Positions 27,901 to 39,055 of a stretch of DNA of 64,000 bases are shown here, piece by piece (the stretch's first letter is position 1; the number at the start of each line of letters is the position of its first letter). Made by a program: the position numbers and the translations under genes. The notes beneath the pieces are model-generated. The model searched no databases and was not told the origin of the DNA. It saw only the letters and a list, made by a program, of their open reading frames with translations. This DNA comes from Vanilla planifolia. Lineage: Eukaryota > Streptophyta > Magnoliopsida > Asparagales > Orchidaceae. Where the stretch lies: positions 853,487 to 917,486 of the forward strand of contig JAIUJO010000084.1 in the NCBI GenBank assembly GCA_023846275.1. The letters are read 5' to 3'.

Positions 27901-29990
27901 TATCACAACAAAGAGAAGAACTATACAAGACCACTTACATATTCGATCAAGTCTAGTGTTCTATCAATAATATAAACAATGTTCTGTAATGCATAATGAA
28001 TCTTTTTATTTAGATACACAAATTGGAAGTGATCAATGTGATGTAGTGTGGAAAAATGTTGAAGCGTGCTATGAAGTACATAAGCGATCTTTATATCCAT
28101 TTTGAAAATTTGTATTACATAAAAATATATATTGCACTTAACTAATGCATGCCCACACAAGTTAGTTGCTATGAACTTAACTTTTTAATTGGTAGATTCT
28201 TTTATTAATTTAATGACTTGGTTGGGTGAATTTTTTGCCCATCACATCTTGAGAATTTTTTAAATAAATATGTTTTTGTACATAGCTTTTAATACAATGA
28301 GAATTCTATTATCATAAGATTTTTTTAATAGTATTATGAAAAAATGTCACATCCCTTGGGTGACCAACCCAACAATAATATAAACAATAAATTTTTTGGA
28401 TATTTTATCTAATATATTTTCTTCTTTTCATTGATACCACAAGTGATACTCAACAAAAATTTTTTATTTGCTCATTTATATGATAACTACAGACATATAA
28501 ACTAGTTTCAATGAAGGAAGCGAAAGCTACTTGGAAAAATAACATTGCTATTATTTAATAATAAGAAACTTTGTTCAAAATACTTCATAATAAGGAATTA
28601 TAATCAAACCAAAATTAGATAAAATTTTTGTGTTCACTGTTGTACTAATTGACATCCTTCTAATTATGTCAATTTATCAAATGAAGTAATTTATTTTAAA
28701 ACAAGTGTTTATTCTATTTATCTTTTTTAGAATGTCTCATTTTTAGCTACCTTTCTTAATAAAAAAATAGTACATGCAGTAAGTTTTCCTTGCTAAAGCA
28801 TGCTTAAATAATTTATTTAAGTTGTGAAAATAAAAGATTTTGGCCATTACAGATTTCAAGTTACTTTACTATCCATGAAAAACTAAAAAAATTAGAATAA
28901 ATTTTATCTCTTATCTTACTTGCATGACAAGTATGATTAGAATATATAAAAAATAATACATATAAACTTATTATTATAAATATGTGGGATGTCCATATAC
29001 TTATGTACATAAGATCTTCTCATATCTCTAACTTAGTAAGTTCCATTACATTTAAAAATGATTAAAGGGATTGTAAATATTTAAAATTACCATTTTCCTT
29101 AACTAATGATTTGTGCTCATTAACTTTTGCATTAAATAATTATTGACCTTTCTTATATTCAATAAATAAATATCAACCATATTTTTAGTATAATAAAAAA
29201 GACCTCCATATTCATAATCTTTCTCTTTTATTTTTTTAATTTTTTAAATAAAATTTTTATCTTCTTTACAAACATAAAAATAATTAATGAGCCAAATTTG
29301 TTTCGAAAAATTTGCATTCAACTCACTTAAGATGTACTTTCTTCTTCTATTTCTTTTTAGGTTATCACGTAAAAATGCCTTCATTGTTTTCTTCCTTCGC
29401 ATTTACTATCCTCTTTTGACCCACTCAAAATTGTTTTCAATATCTTCTTTTCTTAGTCCCTTTCTTTTGACCCATCTTCCCAAACGATTATTCATATGTT
29501 GTCTCTCGCTTATGCAAATTTCAAAACATGTGGCTAAACATAAAATTCTTTTAAATCCAAAAATGTTTAAAGTACAATTGACGTAAGGGTGTCTAACATT
29601 GACTAACAAGTACATTTTTCTGGGTGTCACCTCAGTTAGCATTTTCCTGAGAACTATTTGATTATATTAAGGAAGTATTATGGCAAAAGCTAGGCCTTGA
29701 TCACTTGTCATTTTTTAAGAACCACGCCTCATTTAAGTTTTGTTTGTCTATAAATGCAATTGCATTGCTTTCATAATGTTTTATTACAAAAAGTTCCAAC
29801 AATATTTTTCTTTATATCCTCACATATTGTAAACCTTATTATGACTGTGAGATATGGTAAGTCTTATCAAATAGCAAATAAAAGTTTAGAATTAGTTCAA
29901 AACAAAGATAAAATATAAACTAAGACCCCAAGCAAGACATATCCTAATCAATAGCACAACTAATCATAATAGTTGGACAAATCCTCTTAA
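27900..29990. other. AT-rich intergenic DNA, no gene seen
   Basis: Short open frames on both strands at 27,921-28,160 and 29,287-29,642 have no recognised motif and no counterpart elsewhere in the window. The stretch nearest 30 kb may contain the 5' LTR or leader of the gypsy relic that follows, but no LTR edge or primer site could be seen. Confidence 0.45.
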
Positions 29991-30019
29991 ACCAATAGCA
30001 TGAAGCAAATGTTAGAAGA

Positions 30020-30458
30020 AAAAAAGATAAGTATAGAAGAAAAGATAGACCAATGATTTAAAACTAAGAAACTTTAGAAGACATAGGAACCATAAAAGAT
30101 ATGATGATCTTTCTAATAAATCTAAGATATCCATAATAGAAATCATAATGGTAGAAGAAGTAAACCTTCTGAAAAGTTAGACTAAAATAGTCATCTAGAT
30201 ATGTATAGTGATGAGGAAAGACCTAAGAGATATTGAGAGTTGAGGATATCCTTAATATGAAACTATATGCTCCAACTTTTGATGATAGTTTTGATCCAGA
30301 GGACTACTTCGACTAACAAACTAATATGGATGATCACATTGACTAACACGAAATGAGTGAGCAAATAATATCAATTTATTAAGACTACACTCTATGTATT
30401 ATCTGTGGGTTCCTTGAAAACATAGAGCATTAATATACTAATAATTATAAAGACATAC
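30020..30458 (+). pseudogene. gag: Gypsy gag N-terminal remnant
   Basis: A basic stretch (frame containing RHRNHN and then KPSEKLD in a shifted frame) leads to MKLYAPTFDDSFDPEDYFD at about 30,257-30,313, then a stop, then MDDHID, a stop and HEMSE. In gypsy gag proteins this region typically reads FDG..DP..FLDW and ends with YHEM.E. Both stops sit where tryptophan is expected, consistent with TGG mutated to TAA. Gag would form the particle that packages element RNA. The solo LTR insertion interrupts it at 30,459. Confidence 0.7.
30454..30458. repeat. Target site duplication CATAC (left)
   Basis: Five bases immediately before the TG of the solo LTR, identical to 33,552-33,556. Together they mark a single integration event with a 5-bp stagger. 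Confidence 0.9.
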
Positions 30459-31436
30459 TGTTACACCCCATTTTTTCCTAGGCTGATTTTTGGCATACAT
30501 TTTTTTTTTTTTATATAGACAGCTAAGATCGTCCCATACCAACCTGAGCAGCCTACGAAAACATAGGATATAACACATCATTACACACCTACTTTCCTTA
30601 ACAATGTGGATCCCATCTCCCGGGTACACCGTCAAGTCAGGTTCATGACTCCTGAGTTAACAGATGGACTCGCGCAATGTTACTCCTACTAGACCAAATA
30701 CTCCTTACCCACACCGGTAGGAGAACCGATCTAATAGAAGTCTGAACCCCCACGGTTAAGTTCCATAGTCATGTAATGACCTCACCATCAAACAGAAAGA
30801 TATATAACATCCACAGATAAATGTAGCACTCCACTCACCATACTCCAAGACAATAAGAAAAGACAGTAAATGGAACTACATTACAAGAATAAGATACAAG
30901 TCCACAAGTGTAATATTGTTCATCCAGATACATAATTCCGAATTACCCTCAAATTATATGTAACATATGAGAATAACAGTCTCACTGAAACATCCAACAG
31001 CAACAATCAACTAACCAGAATATCTCAGACAATCACCAATCAGAAATCCTACACAAGCCTGCTGACCACGATCCCACCTAATCCGGTAGCATCAAGTCTG
31101 CCGAGCCACTGAAAATATATAATACAGGAATGAGCTACGCCCAGTAGGAAAGTCAGCTAGTAAAACTCACATGCAAGAGAAGGATAATAGCAAAAATACA
31201 GGAATACAGCATAACAATGTACGGTGGATAGGCACTCTCAGTCCCAGACTCCGACCAACCACAGCCACCCCAGTCACACCAGAGTAGCTCTCCTCTGGGC
31301 TACCAGGCAACGTGCCAGTGGGAACGCCCATCTCGAAACACGCATGGCGCCTAAGCACCCGACACCGCAGTGTCTCTCGTCAATCAATCTCCTGGAGACT
31401 ACAGACAGATCCAGTCACATAATCTCTAGCCAACGT

Positions 31437-31531
31437 GAGACACCCCTGCCACCCTAAGGCGCGCAGGCCTACACACTTGGCTAGCCACTGCGAGACACCC
31501 CTGCCACCCTCAGGCGCGCAGGCCTACACAC
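31437..31531. repeat. Tandem repeat in the solo LTR, 55-bp period
   Basis: Two near-identical copies of about 40 bp start GAGACACCCCTGCCACCCT at 31,437 and 31,492, differing by one base over the shared part. This is a local duplication within the LTR. Confidence 0.85.
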
Positions 31532-32420
31532 ATGGACCAGGAGAGATTGACTCAGCCACCGTCCCAAGGAGTCCTCTACCAACAACTTCCATAGAAGCTC
31601 ACGCCCCTACAGTCATTGCCAATCTCTAACTCCAAGATTCGGCAACATGTGTCCAGGTACAACAAGGCGTATACCAGTCTACATGTATACTGTGGAAGCT
31701 AAGTCCGAACCGCACAGTTACCTACCACAACTACCCTAAAACATCATATAGGGTCTATAGTAGTCCGGTCCAATATGCCAATCCATGAAATATGCCAATA
31801 CTGAATAAACTGACTCAATCCATGCCGTTGCCATCAAAGCAACACAATTGTCAATTACTGACTGTTCTGGTATCATCCGTGTACCATACCTTTGTCTGAC
31901 TGTTTCCAGCTGTACTGTCATCAGTGATAACATTTTTCCCCACTTCAGGAAATTTGTTCTTTACCCACTGATCTCTAGAATTTTCGAAATTTCTCATTTC
32001 CAAGTTTTCTGATTTTCCTTGAATTTTCTAAATGTAAATAATTCCTAAAACTCAATTATCGAATTTTTCCTAAATTTGAAATATCAAATTTTTGCATTTT
32101 ATCCATTTTTTCCAAAATTCGGAATAATTCCCCGAATTTAAAATTTTGCTATTCACTATACCGCGCCGAATCCCCTGAATCGCATCTTGCCACCGGTTCG
32201 GGCTTTCATGCTGAACCAAACCCCGCCGGTCAGTTATTAATCCGAAATTCAGCCGACGCTTATATATAATATTAATGATTAATATTATTATTATTCTCTT
32301 AATAATTCAACTAATCCCTAATTAATCCTTAATTCGTCTCCTTCCTTCGCCCGTCGTCCGCGAAACCCTAGCCGCCGCAATAGCCGACCAATACGATCAT
32401 TCCGTCGATTTCCGGCGACT

Positions 32421-32826
32421 GCGAACAAGGAGAACATGTTCGTACTATCCTAATGTTCCAATAATGTCGCTAATTTCCTAAGGTTTAAATCAAGTTTTCC
32501 GCCGAGCAGTTTCGTCTAATCCTCATGTTGACAATTCACGAAATTATAGTTCTAGCATTATACAATCATATTAACATGAATAAAGTGGCATATTTAAATC
32601 CTCATGCTTGGTAATTTTCCAATTTCGGCTAAACAAATTAACGTCCCGAAAACCCTAACATGCAATTTTCGTAAACAAATTAACGTCCCGAAAACCCTAA
32701 CATGCAATTTTCGATAATTTGTACAATTAGCTTCAAAAATCACATTCGCATGCTTAGATAGAGATTTGCAAACTAATACATGCTTCAATTTGCTAATTAT
32801 CTAATTTAAATATCTGAAATTCCTAC
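32421..32826 (-). other. Possible intron in the solo LTR leader
   Basis: On the minus strand, downstream of the TATA box, a GC-rich leader reaches CTTCGAG|GTAGGAATTT, a plausible splice donor. About 400 bp of AT-rich DNA follows, then CTCCTTGTTCGCAG|TCGCC, a plausible pyrimidine-tract acceptor, after which the sequence is GC-rich again. The switch in base composition at both edges is what an intron in a 5' leader would show. No transcript evidence is available, and the AT-rich segment could be only a compositional patch. Confidence 0.35.
32631..32713. repeat. Tandem repeat in the solo LTR, 42-bp period
   Basis: Two copies of about 41 bp beginning AAACAAATTAACGTCCCG at 32,631 and 32,673 are essentially identical. 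They lie inside the AT-rich, possibly intronic part of the LTR. The identity points to a recent duplication. Confidence 0.9.
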
Positions 32827-33032
32827 CTCGAAGACGCCGGCGACGGTGAAGCTCGTCCGCAGCTCGCCGCAGCTCCTCGCCGAACGAATTTGGTCTCAAT
32901 CGACTCTCCTCGGTCTCGTGAATCTCCGGGCACAAAAAGCCCCTTGCCAGGCCGCCGGAATCACGCGCCGTACGCCGGGAATTTCCTCACTATCGCCGTC
33001 GAACGAAAACCCTATTCGCTGCTTCGCGAGGG

Positions 33033-33040
33033 TTTTTATA
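33033..33040 (-). promoter_or_regulatory. TATA box of the solo LTR
   Basis: The minus strand reads GGGGTATAAAAACCC. This is a strong TATA box in GC-rich context, with GC-rich leader downstream and short tandem repeats just upstream. It sets the LTR's transcriptional direction as minus and predicts a start near 33,005. Confidence 0.65.
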
Positions 33041-33090
33041 CCCCGGGCCGACACGGTGAACCCGTTACGCGTTCGACACGTTTTCGACAC

Positions 33091-33190
33091 GTGAGCACCC
33101 GATACGCGCTGTCGACACGCTATCCACACGGTAAGCACACAATACGCGCTGTCGACACGCTATCGACACGGTAAGCACCCGATCAGCCGG
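33091..33190 (-). repeat. 40-bp promoter-proximal tandem repeat in the solo LTR
   Basis: Two full units and a partial third, with period 40 bp, start at 33,091, 33,131 and 33,171 (plus strand). Each full unit contains ATACGCGCTGTCGACACGCT. They lie just upstream of the minus-strand TATA box, where LTR enhancers usually sit. An enhancer role is inferred from position only. Confidence 0.8.
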
Positions 33191-33551
33191 TTCGATCTCA
33201 CCCGCCGATCTCGACCGTCCGATCCGCTTATTAGAACGCACACGCAAACTCACCCGGCGAACCGCCTCCGCCTCCGCTGAACCGTTCCGGTCCGGTTCAC
33301 GCGCGATAAAAAAAAAACGATTTCCGGTTTAATTTAATTAGATTTTCGAATTTCTAAAAATCTAATAAATCCAATTAAATAGGGAAAATTAATTAAAAAT
33401 TCCTCGGTGCTCCGAAAAATTCCCAAAAGATTTCAGAAATTCCAATAGCCTACAATTGAGTTCCTGGCTCATCCTACTGTCGATTCGAAATCATCCAAGC
33501 CACAATTAATTTATTAAAGATCAAATACATAAAATTTTACCGGGTATAACA

Positions 33552-33556
33552 CATAC
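33552..33556. repeat. Target site duplication CATAC (right)
   Basis: Five bases immediately after the CA end of the solo LTR, identical to 30,454-30,458. The gypsy gag reading resumes downstream of it. Confidence 0.9.
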
Positions 33557-34100
33557 CTTAAACATGGACAAATTTTAAGGTTAAGTGATACAATAGATTT
33601 ATTTCGATAACTTATACCATTAAAATATAAGATTAATAGTAAACATTTTCTCAATGTGGTGGATCCATTGAAATCTACATTAATATGTTTGAGAATTATG
33701 AACTTAGGTGTGATATAAATGAACTAGAGAAATGGATATATATTTTTGATGTTTAACTCAAGAAATGTTAATACCATAGAGAAATCCTATATTATAGCTA
33801 AAAATATTAAAAAAATTAAAAATTTCTATTTCAAGAGAAACGACGATCCAAATCCTCTAAAGGCATGCACCATCGTTTCTATTCCCACTCATACTCACAC
33901 TTTATTTACCCCATCCACCATTTAAACTTTCGAAACATATGTTAACGTGCACTTCTCAATACCCCTTCTTTAAGCCAACACACCTAATTTTGAATTACCT
34001 ATTTTAGGTGTCGTAGAAAGGGACATATTGATGTAAACTATCCAAAGATATTCATGACTAAGAACCTAGAGGGTGTTAAGAATATATAAAGTTAGAACAA
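33557..34100 (+). pseudogene. gag: Gypsy gag C-terminal remnant with zinc knuckle
   Basis: Gag resumes just after the 3' target duplication. FENYELRCDINELEKWI at 33,688-33,738 matches the region before the knuckle in gypsy gag. The knuckle at 34,000-34,041 reads YFRCRRKGHIDVNY. The CX2CX4HX4C spacing is intact, but the first and last Cys are Tyr (TGT to TAT). It is followed by MTKNLEG and, at about 34.11 kb, by MFDEDVELQ, an acidic linker to protease. Stops and frameshifts lie between these islands. Confidence 0.7.
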
Positions 34101-34560
34101 GAAAAAAATATAATGTTTGATGAGGATGTTGAGCTACAATTAAAAAAACATGAAAAATTTCATAGTTAGAACCACCACCCTTACAAACCTACAATTGCAA
34201 TAAGACTTAAAGCTCACCAGTTTCTTTAACAACAACAAAACATTAAGGAAAATTTTTTTTGGATGATCATAGATAATGCTTGTTACAATAATGCGGTATC
34301 TACTATGGTTATTAAATAATCAAGAGCTTCTTTATGGGAAAGTTCAAACCCTTACTCTATGTAATGGATAGATAAACCCTCTTCCTTATTAAGTAACGAT
34401 GTTATGTGTCGTTGAATTTGGCTAGGTGCAGTAACGAGGTTTTATACGATGTTATACCTTTGTAAGAACTCAATCACTATAGCCTAAACAATTTATAGAA
34501 AATTCTAAGCCCATAAATAAAGAAAAAGGAAAGACAAATATTTTAAAATTCAATACACTA
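34100..34560 (+). pseudogene. Gypsy aspartic protease remnant
   Basis: At 34,260-34,313 the frame reads WMIIDNACYNNAVSTMVI. In gypsy proteases the same place usually reads xxIIDGGSxTNVxSxxLV, so the catalytic Asp is kept while the following Gly has become Asn. Further on, pieces resemble the GKVQTLTLCNG and CDVV parts of the domain in shifted frames. The protease would cut the Gag-Pol polyprotein. It is broken by several stops and cannot be functional. Confidence 0.6.
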
Positions 34561-34779
34561 CCTCAGGTTGAAGGACTCTTGATAAAGGAGACGTAATTTG
34601 GTTTCTTATAATTAAGGTTTAGCCACTACTTTACTTGACCTACCATTTATTATATAGGCTCATAATAATAAGATAATATATTTTATTAATTTTATTCCTT
34701 TACCAGTGGACTTTGAAATTTCTATCTTTACTAAAATGTCGTTATTGCCTATAATAACCACTAAAAAAATTAATTTAAA

Positions 34780-35050
34780 TGGTGAAATGTACAAGAAAAT
34801 TTTCAGATGCTCGAAGAAAAGTTAGAGAATTTTATGAAATAGACTATGTTATAATTATAGTTATTTCAAAATAGTTTCTTATCATAGCTCATAAGAAATT
34901 ACAAGTTTATGAAGCTAGACATTCTAAGAATATTCAAAAACTTGGAACTAATACAAATGCATAGGATTTTCTAGAAGAATATGAGATTAAGGTAACCTTT
35001 AACATTAACAATTTAGTCTCCTATAATGTACTACATCTAATACCTAGTCA
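34780..35050 (+). pseudogene. Gypsy integrase C-terminal remnant
   Basis: The text near 34.78 kb (NLNGEMYKKIF) and at 34,965-35,025 (DFLEEYEIKVTFNINNLVSY) resembles the end of gypsy integrase, typically LPxxYxxxxTFNVxDLxPY. In full elements this region lies several kilobases after protease. Here it follows within about 300 bp, which marks a large internal deletion. A purine-rich run near 35,107-35,125 could be the polypurine tract before the 3' LTR, though no LTR edge was found. Confidence 0.6.
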
Positions 35051-38000
35051 CTCATTTTGAGTTTCACTCTCTTGTGTTGAGTAAATTTGTTCTTCCACTG
35101 CATTAACATTGAGAGGAAGGAAAATCTGAAAGAAATTTTTGATAATTAGATAATTTTAACCAGAGATTGTAAACATAAAAATATTTTATTGTGTTGGATG
35201 GCAAACATCCAATCAATAACTCCTAGCTTACTTATCAAGACCTATAACATATTACCTCACACCTGTTAGAACACTAACAATGCCGATCACCTCAATTGAT
35301 GACATCGAGCTACGGTGTCATGCTCCAATGAAGGATGACATAGAGGAATAAAGAATTATGCCACAAATACATTCTTTGGCAACACACAAGTTTTGCGTGT
35401 CCATAGGTCTAAAATCTGGTTCAAAATTGCTCAAAACACTTAAAATTTAATTTTTTTATTGACTTCGTGACCAACCACCGTTCACCCCAATTGTCACAAT
35501 CACTAACACTATCAACAGCCATTGTGACTACCCAACCTAACTCGTGCACCCACATGACCCCAATCTGCTAGAGAACATAGTTTGAGCCATGCTTGAAATG
35601 TGTTGATTAGTCACCAAGGATGTCAAACCATTACCAGTACCAACCAACTAATCCCACAAACCCATTATGTTCTGCATTACCTAAGCTTACTAAAAAATCT
35701 GGCCAACAACTCTGTCATGTATCTCGCCCTATCGTTGTTTCGCCCATTATCTCATCGCTTGTCGTTATTGCCACTCCAAAATGCACAACTAGTTTTGAAA
35801 CTCATTAATTCAATTAAGTTTTTAACATTTTCTATTTTTTAATTTTTTGAAAAAACATTATTTATGAACATTTAAGATCTATACAAAATGTAGATGTTTT
35901 TGAGGTTGTAGGGAATGAAAAGTTATGAAATAGATTTATTTTGTTTGTGCTTTCACTATATGAACAAAGTGTGTGTGCTCAACTTAGTTTGAGAGATTCC
36001 AACTTTACTTGTGCGAGAGAATGATATAAAGTGAGAGATGTTCCAGCAAGGGAGTCGATAACAAAATCACTTATGAGGGACATGGATCAAAAGTGAAAGA
36101 CTTTCCATGAAAAAAGTTGATAACTAAAAAAATTCTTACCTTCATCAACACCTCAAGGTTTTCCATTAACCCAAACTCACCAAAACATCACCCTTTTACA
36201 ACTTTGGTGCTTCAAATGTTAAGGCCTACATAACAACAACACATCCACAACAAAAAAGATGTGCCCTTTTAATAATGTTTATTTTTTAGATTGTAATCTA
36301 TAGTTAACATCATTTTTTTCTATTATGCTAGTCCATAAAGAGTTTTTTTTTAAAATTTTCTATTTTATATGCATGAAATTCAAAATGATAAAAATTATTT
36401 TGCTATATTTTTTTATTAATACCTAAGTTTTTGTCACTTACTCAACTTAACAATCTAGATAACAACTTTAGAATACTAATCTTTTAGTAGGTTTAAAATA
36501 ACATACACTACTTTACCTAAATTAGTGCATAGTATTTTTCCATATTTCCTAACAATCAATTAGGCATCTTTAGCATTATAGGCTAAAATTTTGTACCCTA
36601 ATAGAAGTCTAAATCTATCTTACATAAGCAATAAAAAATACTTAAAATAAATCAATCATTTGATTATCAGTTGTACTTTTCTTTTTGAATCATTGTGCTA
36701 ATTAATTAATGTATAAATTTATCTTGTGTTTTTTATTACACAATGTTGAAAGGATTTTTTATTAGTTCTCATATTTGTTTATTAAAAAATTTTAAATGAG
36801 TGGCCATTCCAATCTTCCAACTTAGATAACAATTGTCAAAAAAGTGTAAGGTTCTGTTAGATGAAGCACAATTATACAGACTTGCTAAAACATTAATTCG
36901 AGTAATGGATAAACTAGATGATTTTTTCCTACTAGAAACGAATTTTTCTCTTACTCCTATTGAATAGTGATTCACAAAAGTTCACTAGAAGTGGGAAAAT
37001 TATTAAGAATAAAGTTTTTGGATCCTTAGGGAATATTTAAAGAAAATTCTTTGAAGTAATATTGTTAATAAACTAATGCACATATTTAAAAGTTATTTTG
37101 AGAAAATGTTAATTTTTTTTTAACACATTATCCTACTTTTAATAAAAAAGCTTTATGAAAATTATGAAAAAAATCAACAAAAATATAAAGTATGCGCAAA
37201 CTAGTTTTCGGTAACTCAACTTAAAATGAAGCCTATATCTTTCCTTGACAAAAACCAACAAAAATCACAACTAATATAAATCATTTTGCCAAAAATGAGA
37301 AGTTTAGATCTTTATAAGAAAATAATAGAAACACGTTACTATGACATTTCAATAAAAAATATTAGCAATATTATAAAATAGTTTAGTGAGAAAAAAAATT
37401 AAAGTTAATACAAATAGAAATCTTGTGCTTGATGTACAAAAGTTTTTTATTTTAACCAATTAGAAATAAAGAAAATTAAAAACTTAACTTATTTGAGAAG
37501 AATGTAGGGATTATTGGTTTCACGAGTGAAGGATGTAGCATAATGAAGCAATGATGAACACCGAGTGCAAATAGCATGGATGTCGTAAATTTGCAATTTT
37601 TTTTATTTTGTTAAACTTTTATCAGTCAATTTTGTTCAATAATTCACATATCTATAGCCATTCTCTAATGGCTCAAAACAACGGATAGAAGTGGAGTTAC
37701 TTGGGAACAATCAATTGAAAGGCTCCTAGATGATTGGATCTGGAAAATATCTCGATTTGATGGATAATATTAAATCAATATTTTTAAGAAATTAGGATTT
37801 TATTTAGACCCTTGATTTGGGAGTTATATAGTTGACATAATAAATGCAGCTAAATAAATTCTTGCACTATGCTCTAACCTAAATCTTTTTGTTCATATTA
37901 GAAATAGGCTTTTCTTTTTTTTGCTATTTTAATTATATTATTATTTTTTACTAATTAATTATTATAATTAAAATACACTTGCTATTATAAATTTTTGAAA

Positions 38001-38389
38001 GAAGATTTCCAAATATATGATAAAGAATAAAGCAATTATTTAGACAATCAATATAAGATCAAGATTTTAGAATCCTAATAATTTTTTAAAATAATTAATT
38101 TATATAAAATTTTATTTTTTTTTCCATGTATGAATGATTTTAAATAAAACTAATATTTTAAGAAATCAAAAAATCTAAAATTAAATTCAACATATATTTG
38201 TTAACTATTTACAACATCAATAGAGATGATCTTCATGAGATTTTATCTTAGCTTTTCTTTCTTTTTAAATTTTTGCTAAAGTATCAGCATCAATTATTTT
38301 TTAATTTAAAAATTTACTCAAAGAGCTATATTGGTAATACTTATAATTTGCTATCATGAAAAAAAATACCATGAGTAAGTGTTAATAGC
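35050..38389. other. AT-rich DNA, possibly including the gypsy 3' LTR
   Basis: The stretch from about 35.1 to 36.3 kb is slightly less AT-rich and could be the 3' LTR of the gypsy relic, since it directly follows the integrase end, but neither LTR edge nor a 5' partner was found. Overlapping short frames at 35,600-35,842 and 36,769-36,975 carry no motif. The rest is featureless AT-rich sequence. Confidence 0.4.
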
Positions 38390-39055
38390 ATAATAAACCT
38401 TTTAATACTCTATGAAATAATCGACAAACTAAAAACTATCCGTTGAGAGTGAGATTGTTTCCATTTTTCAACATTTTTAGACCATTACAACAATTTATTG
38501 GATCATTTGCTATTCACTTGAAATAAAAGGTCTATCTCTCTTTGGGCTTTATCATTCCAAAACTCCCCTTACAATGTACTTTGTTAGTGAAAGTATAATA
38601 TTCAATATTAAATGTCATATATGACATTCATATAAACTTTGATTATTATTATTTTGAATATTAAATTTATTATTATGAGACTCATTTTTTTTCCTTACAA
38701 GACCTTTTATCAACAAACAGCAAAATATTTTAAAACATTAAATACAGCATGAAAGAATCGTAAAATTGTCGACTATAATTTGATAGTGACATTGTCTCCC
38801 TTCTATAGAATTTTTGGACCATTATGTCCATTTATAGGATCATTTGGTATCCATTGGCAAGAACAAGTCTCATCTACTTGAAAGCTTTACCATCCTAAAA
38901 ATCCTCTTACAATGTACTTTTCTAGTGAAAGCGTAATTAACAATATTAAATTCCTTATGTGATATACATATTGGCTCGAACCATTATTAAAGTTTTTGAA
39001 AATTAAATCCTTATTTTAGTGGGGTCTCACTTCTCTTCCTTGAAGAAGCCTACTA
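38389..39055. repeat. Two-copy tandem duplication, 338-bp period
   Basis: Copy one (about 38,389-38,727) and copy two (about 38,727-39,055) align along their length. Examples are ACAATGTACT followed by AGTGAAAG at 38,571 and 38,909, and the GGATCATTTG phrase in both. They are visibly diverged, so the duplication is old. No third copy was seen on either side. It could be a short satellite array or an LTR-internal duplication. Confidence 0.75.

Larger units (their letters stand above)
30459..33551 (-). mobile_element. Solo LTR of a young gypsy-type retrotransposon
   Basis: The element starts TGTTACACCC and ends GGGTATAACA. The ends are inverted repeats with one mismatch and have the TG...CA form of LTRs. 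It is bounded on both sides by CATAC. It is 3,093 bp, with no primer site, gag, pol or second LTR inside, so it is a solo LTR left by recombination between the two LTRs. The transcribed direction is minus, judged from a TATA box at 33,033-33,040. It is much richer in GC and CpG than the surrounding DNA, with little sign of decay, so it is the youngest insertion seen. Open frames at 31,167-33,253 on both strands are by-products of the GC-rich sequence. The TGTTACACCC end is typical of plant gypsy LTRs. The lineage is unknown. Confidence 0.9.
29990..35050 (+). mobile_element. Decayed, internally deleted Ty3/gypsy element (split by a solo LTR)
   Basis: Two parts flank the inserted solo LTR at 30,459-33,551. 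The first (about 29,990-30,458) carries an Arg/Lys-rich segment and the gag phrase APTFDDSFDPEDYFD. The second (33,557-35,050) carries gag text near FENYELRCDINE, a zinc knuckle, a protease active-site region and the integrase C-terminal end. These are all in gypsy order on the plus strand. The space between protease (34.3 kb) and integrase end (34.8 kb) is far too short for RT, RNase H and the integrase core, so these are deleted. The motif style suggests a chromovirus, perhaps CRM-like, but the chromodomain is not visible. Flanking LTRs were not found. Confidence 0.75.

Noticed and set aside
31167..33253. Cluster of overlapping open frames on both strands
   Set aside because: They lie wholly within the solo LTR, overlap one another on opposite strands and have no motif. 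High GC and CpG lowers stop frequency and explains them.
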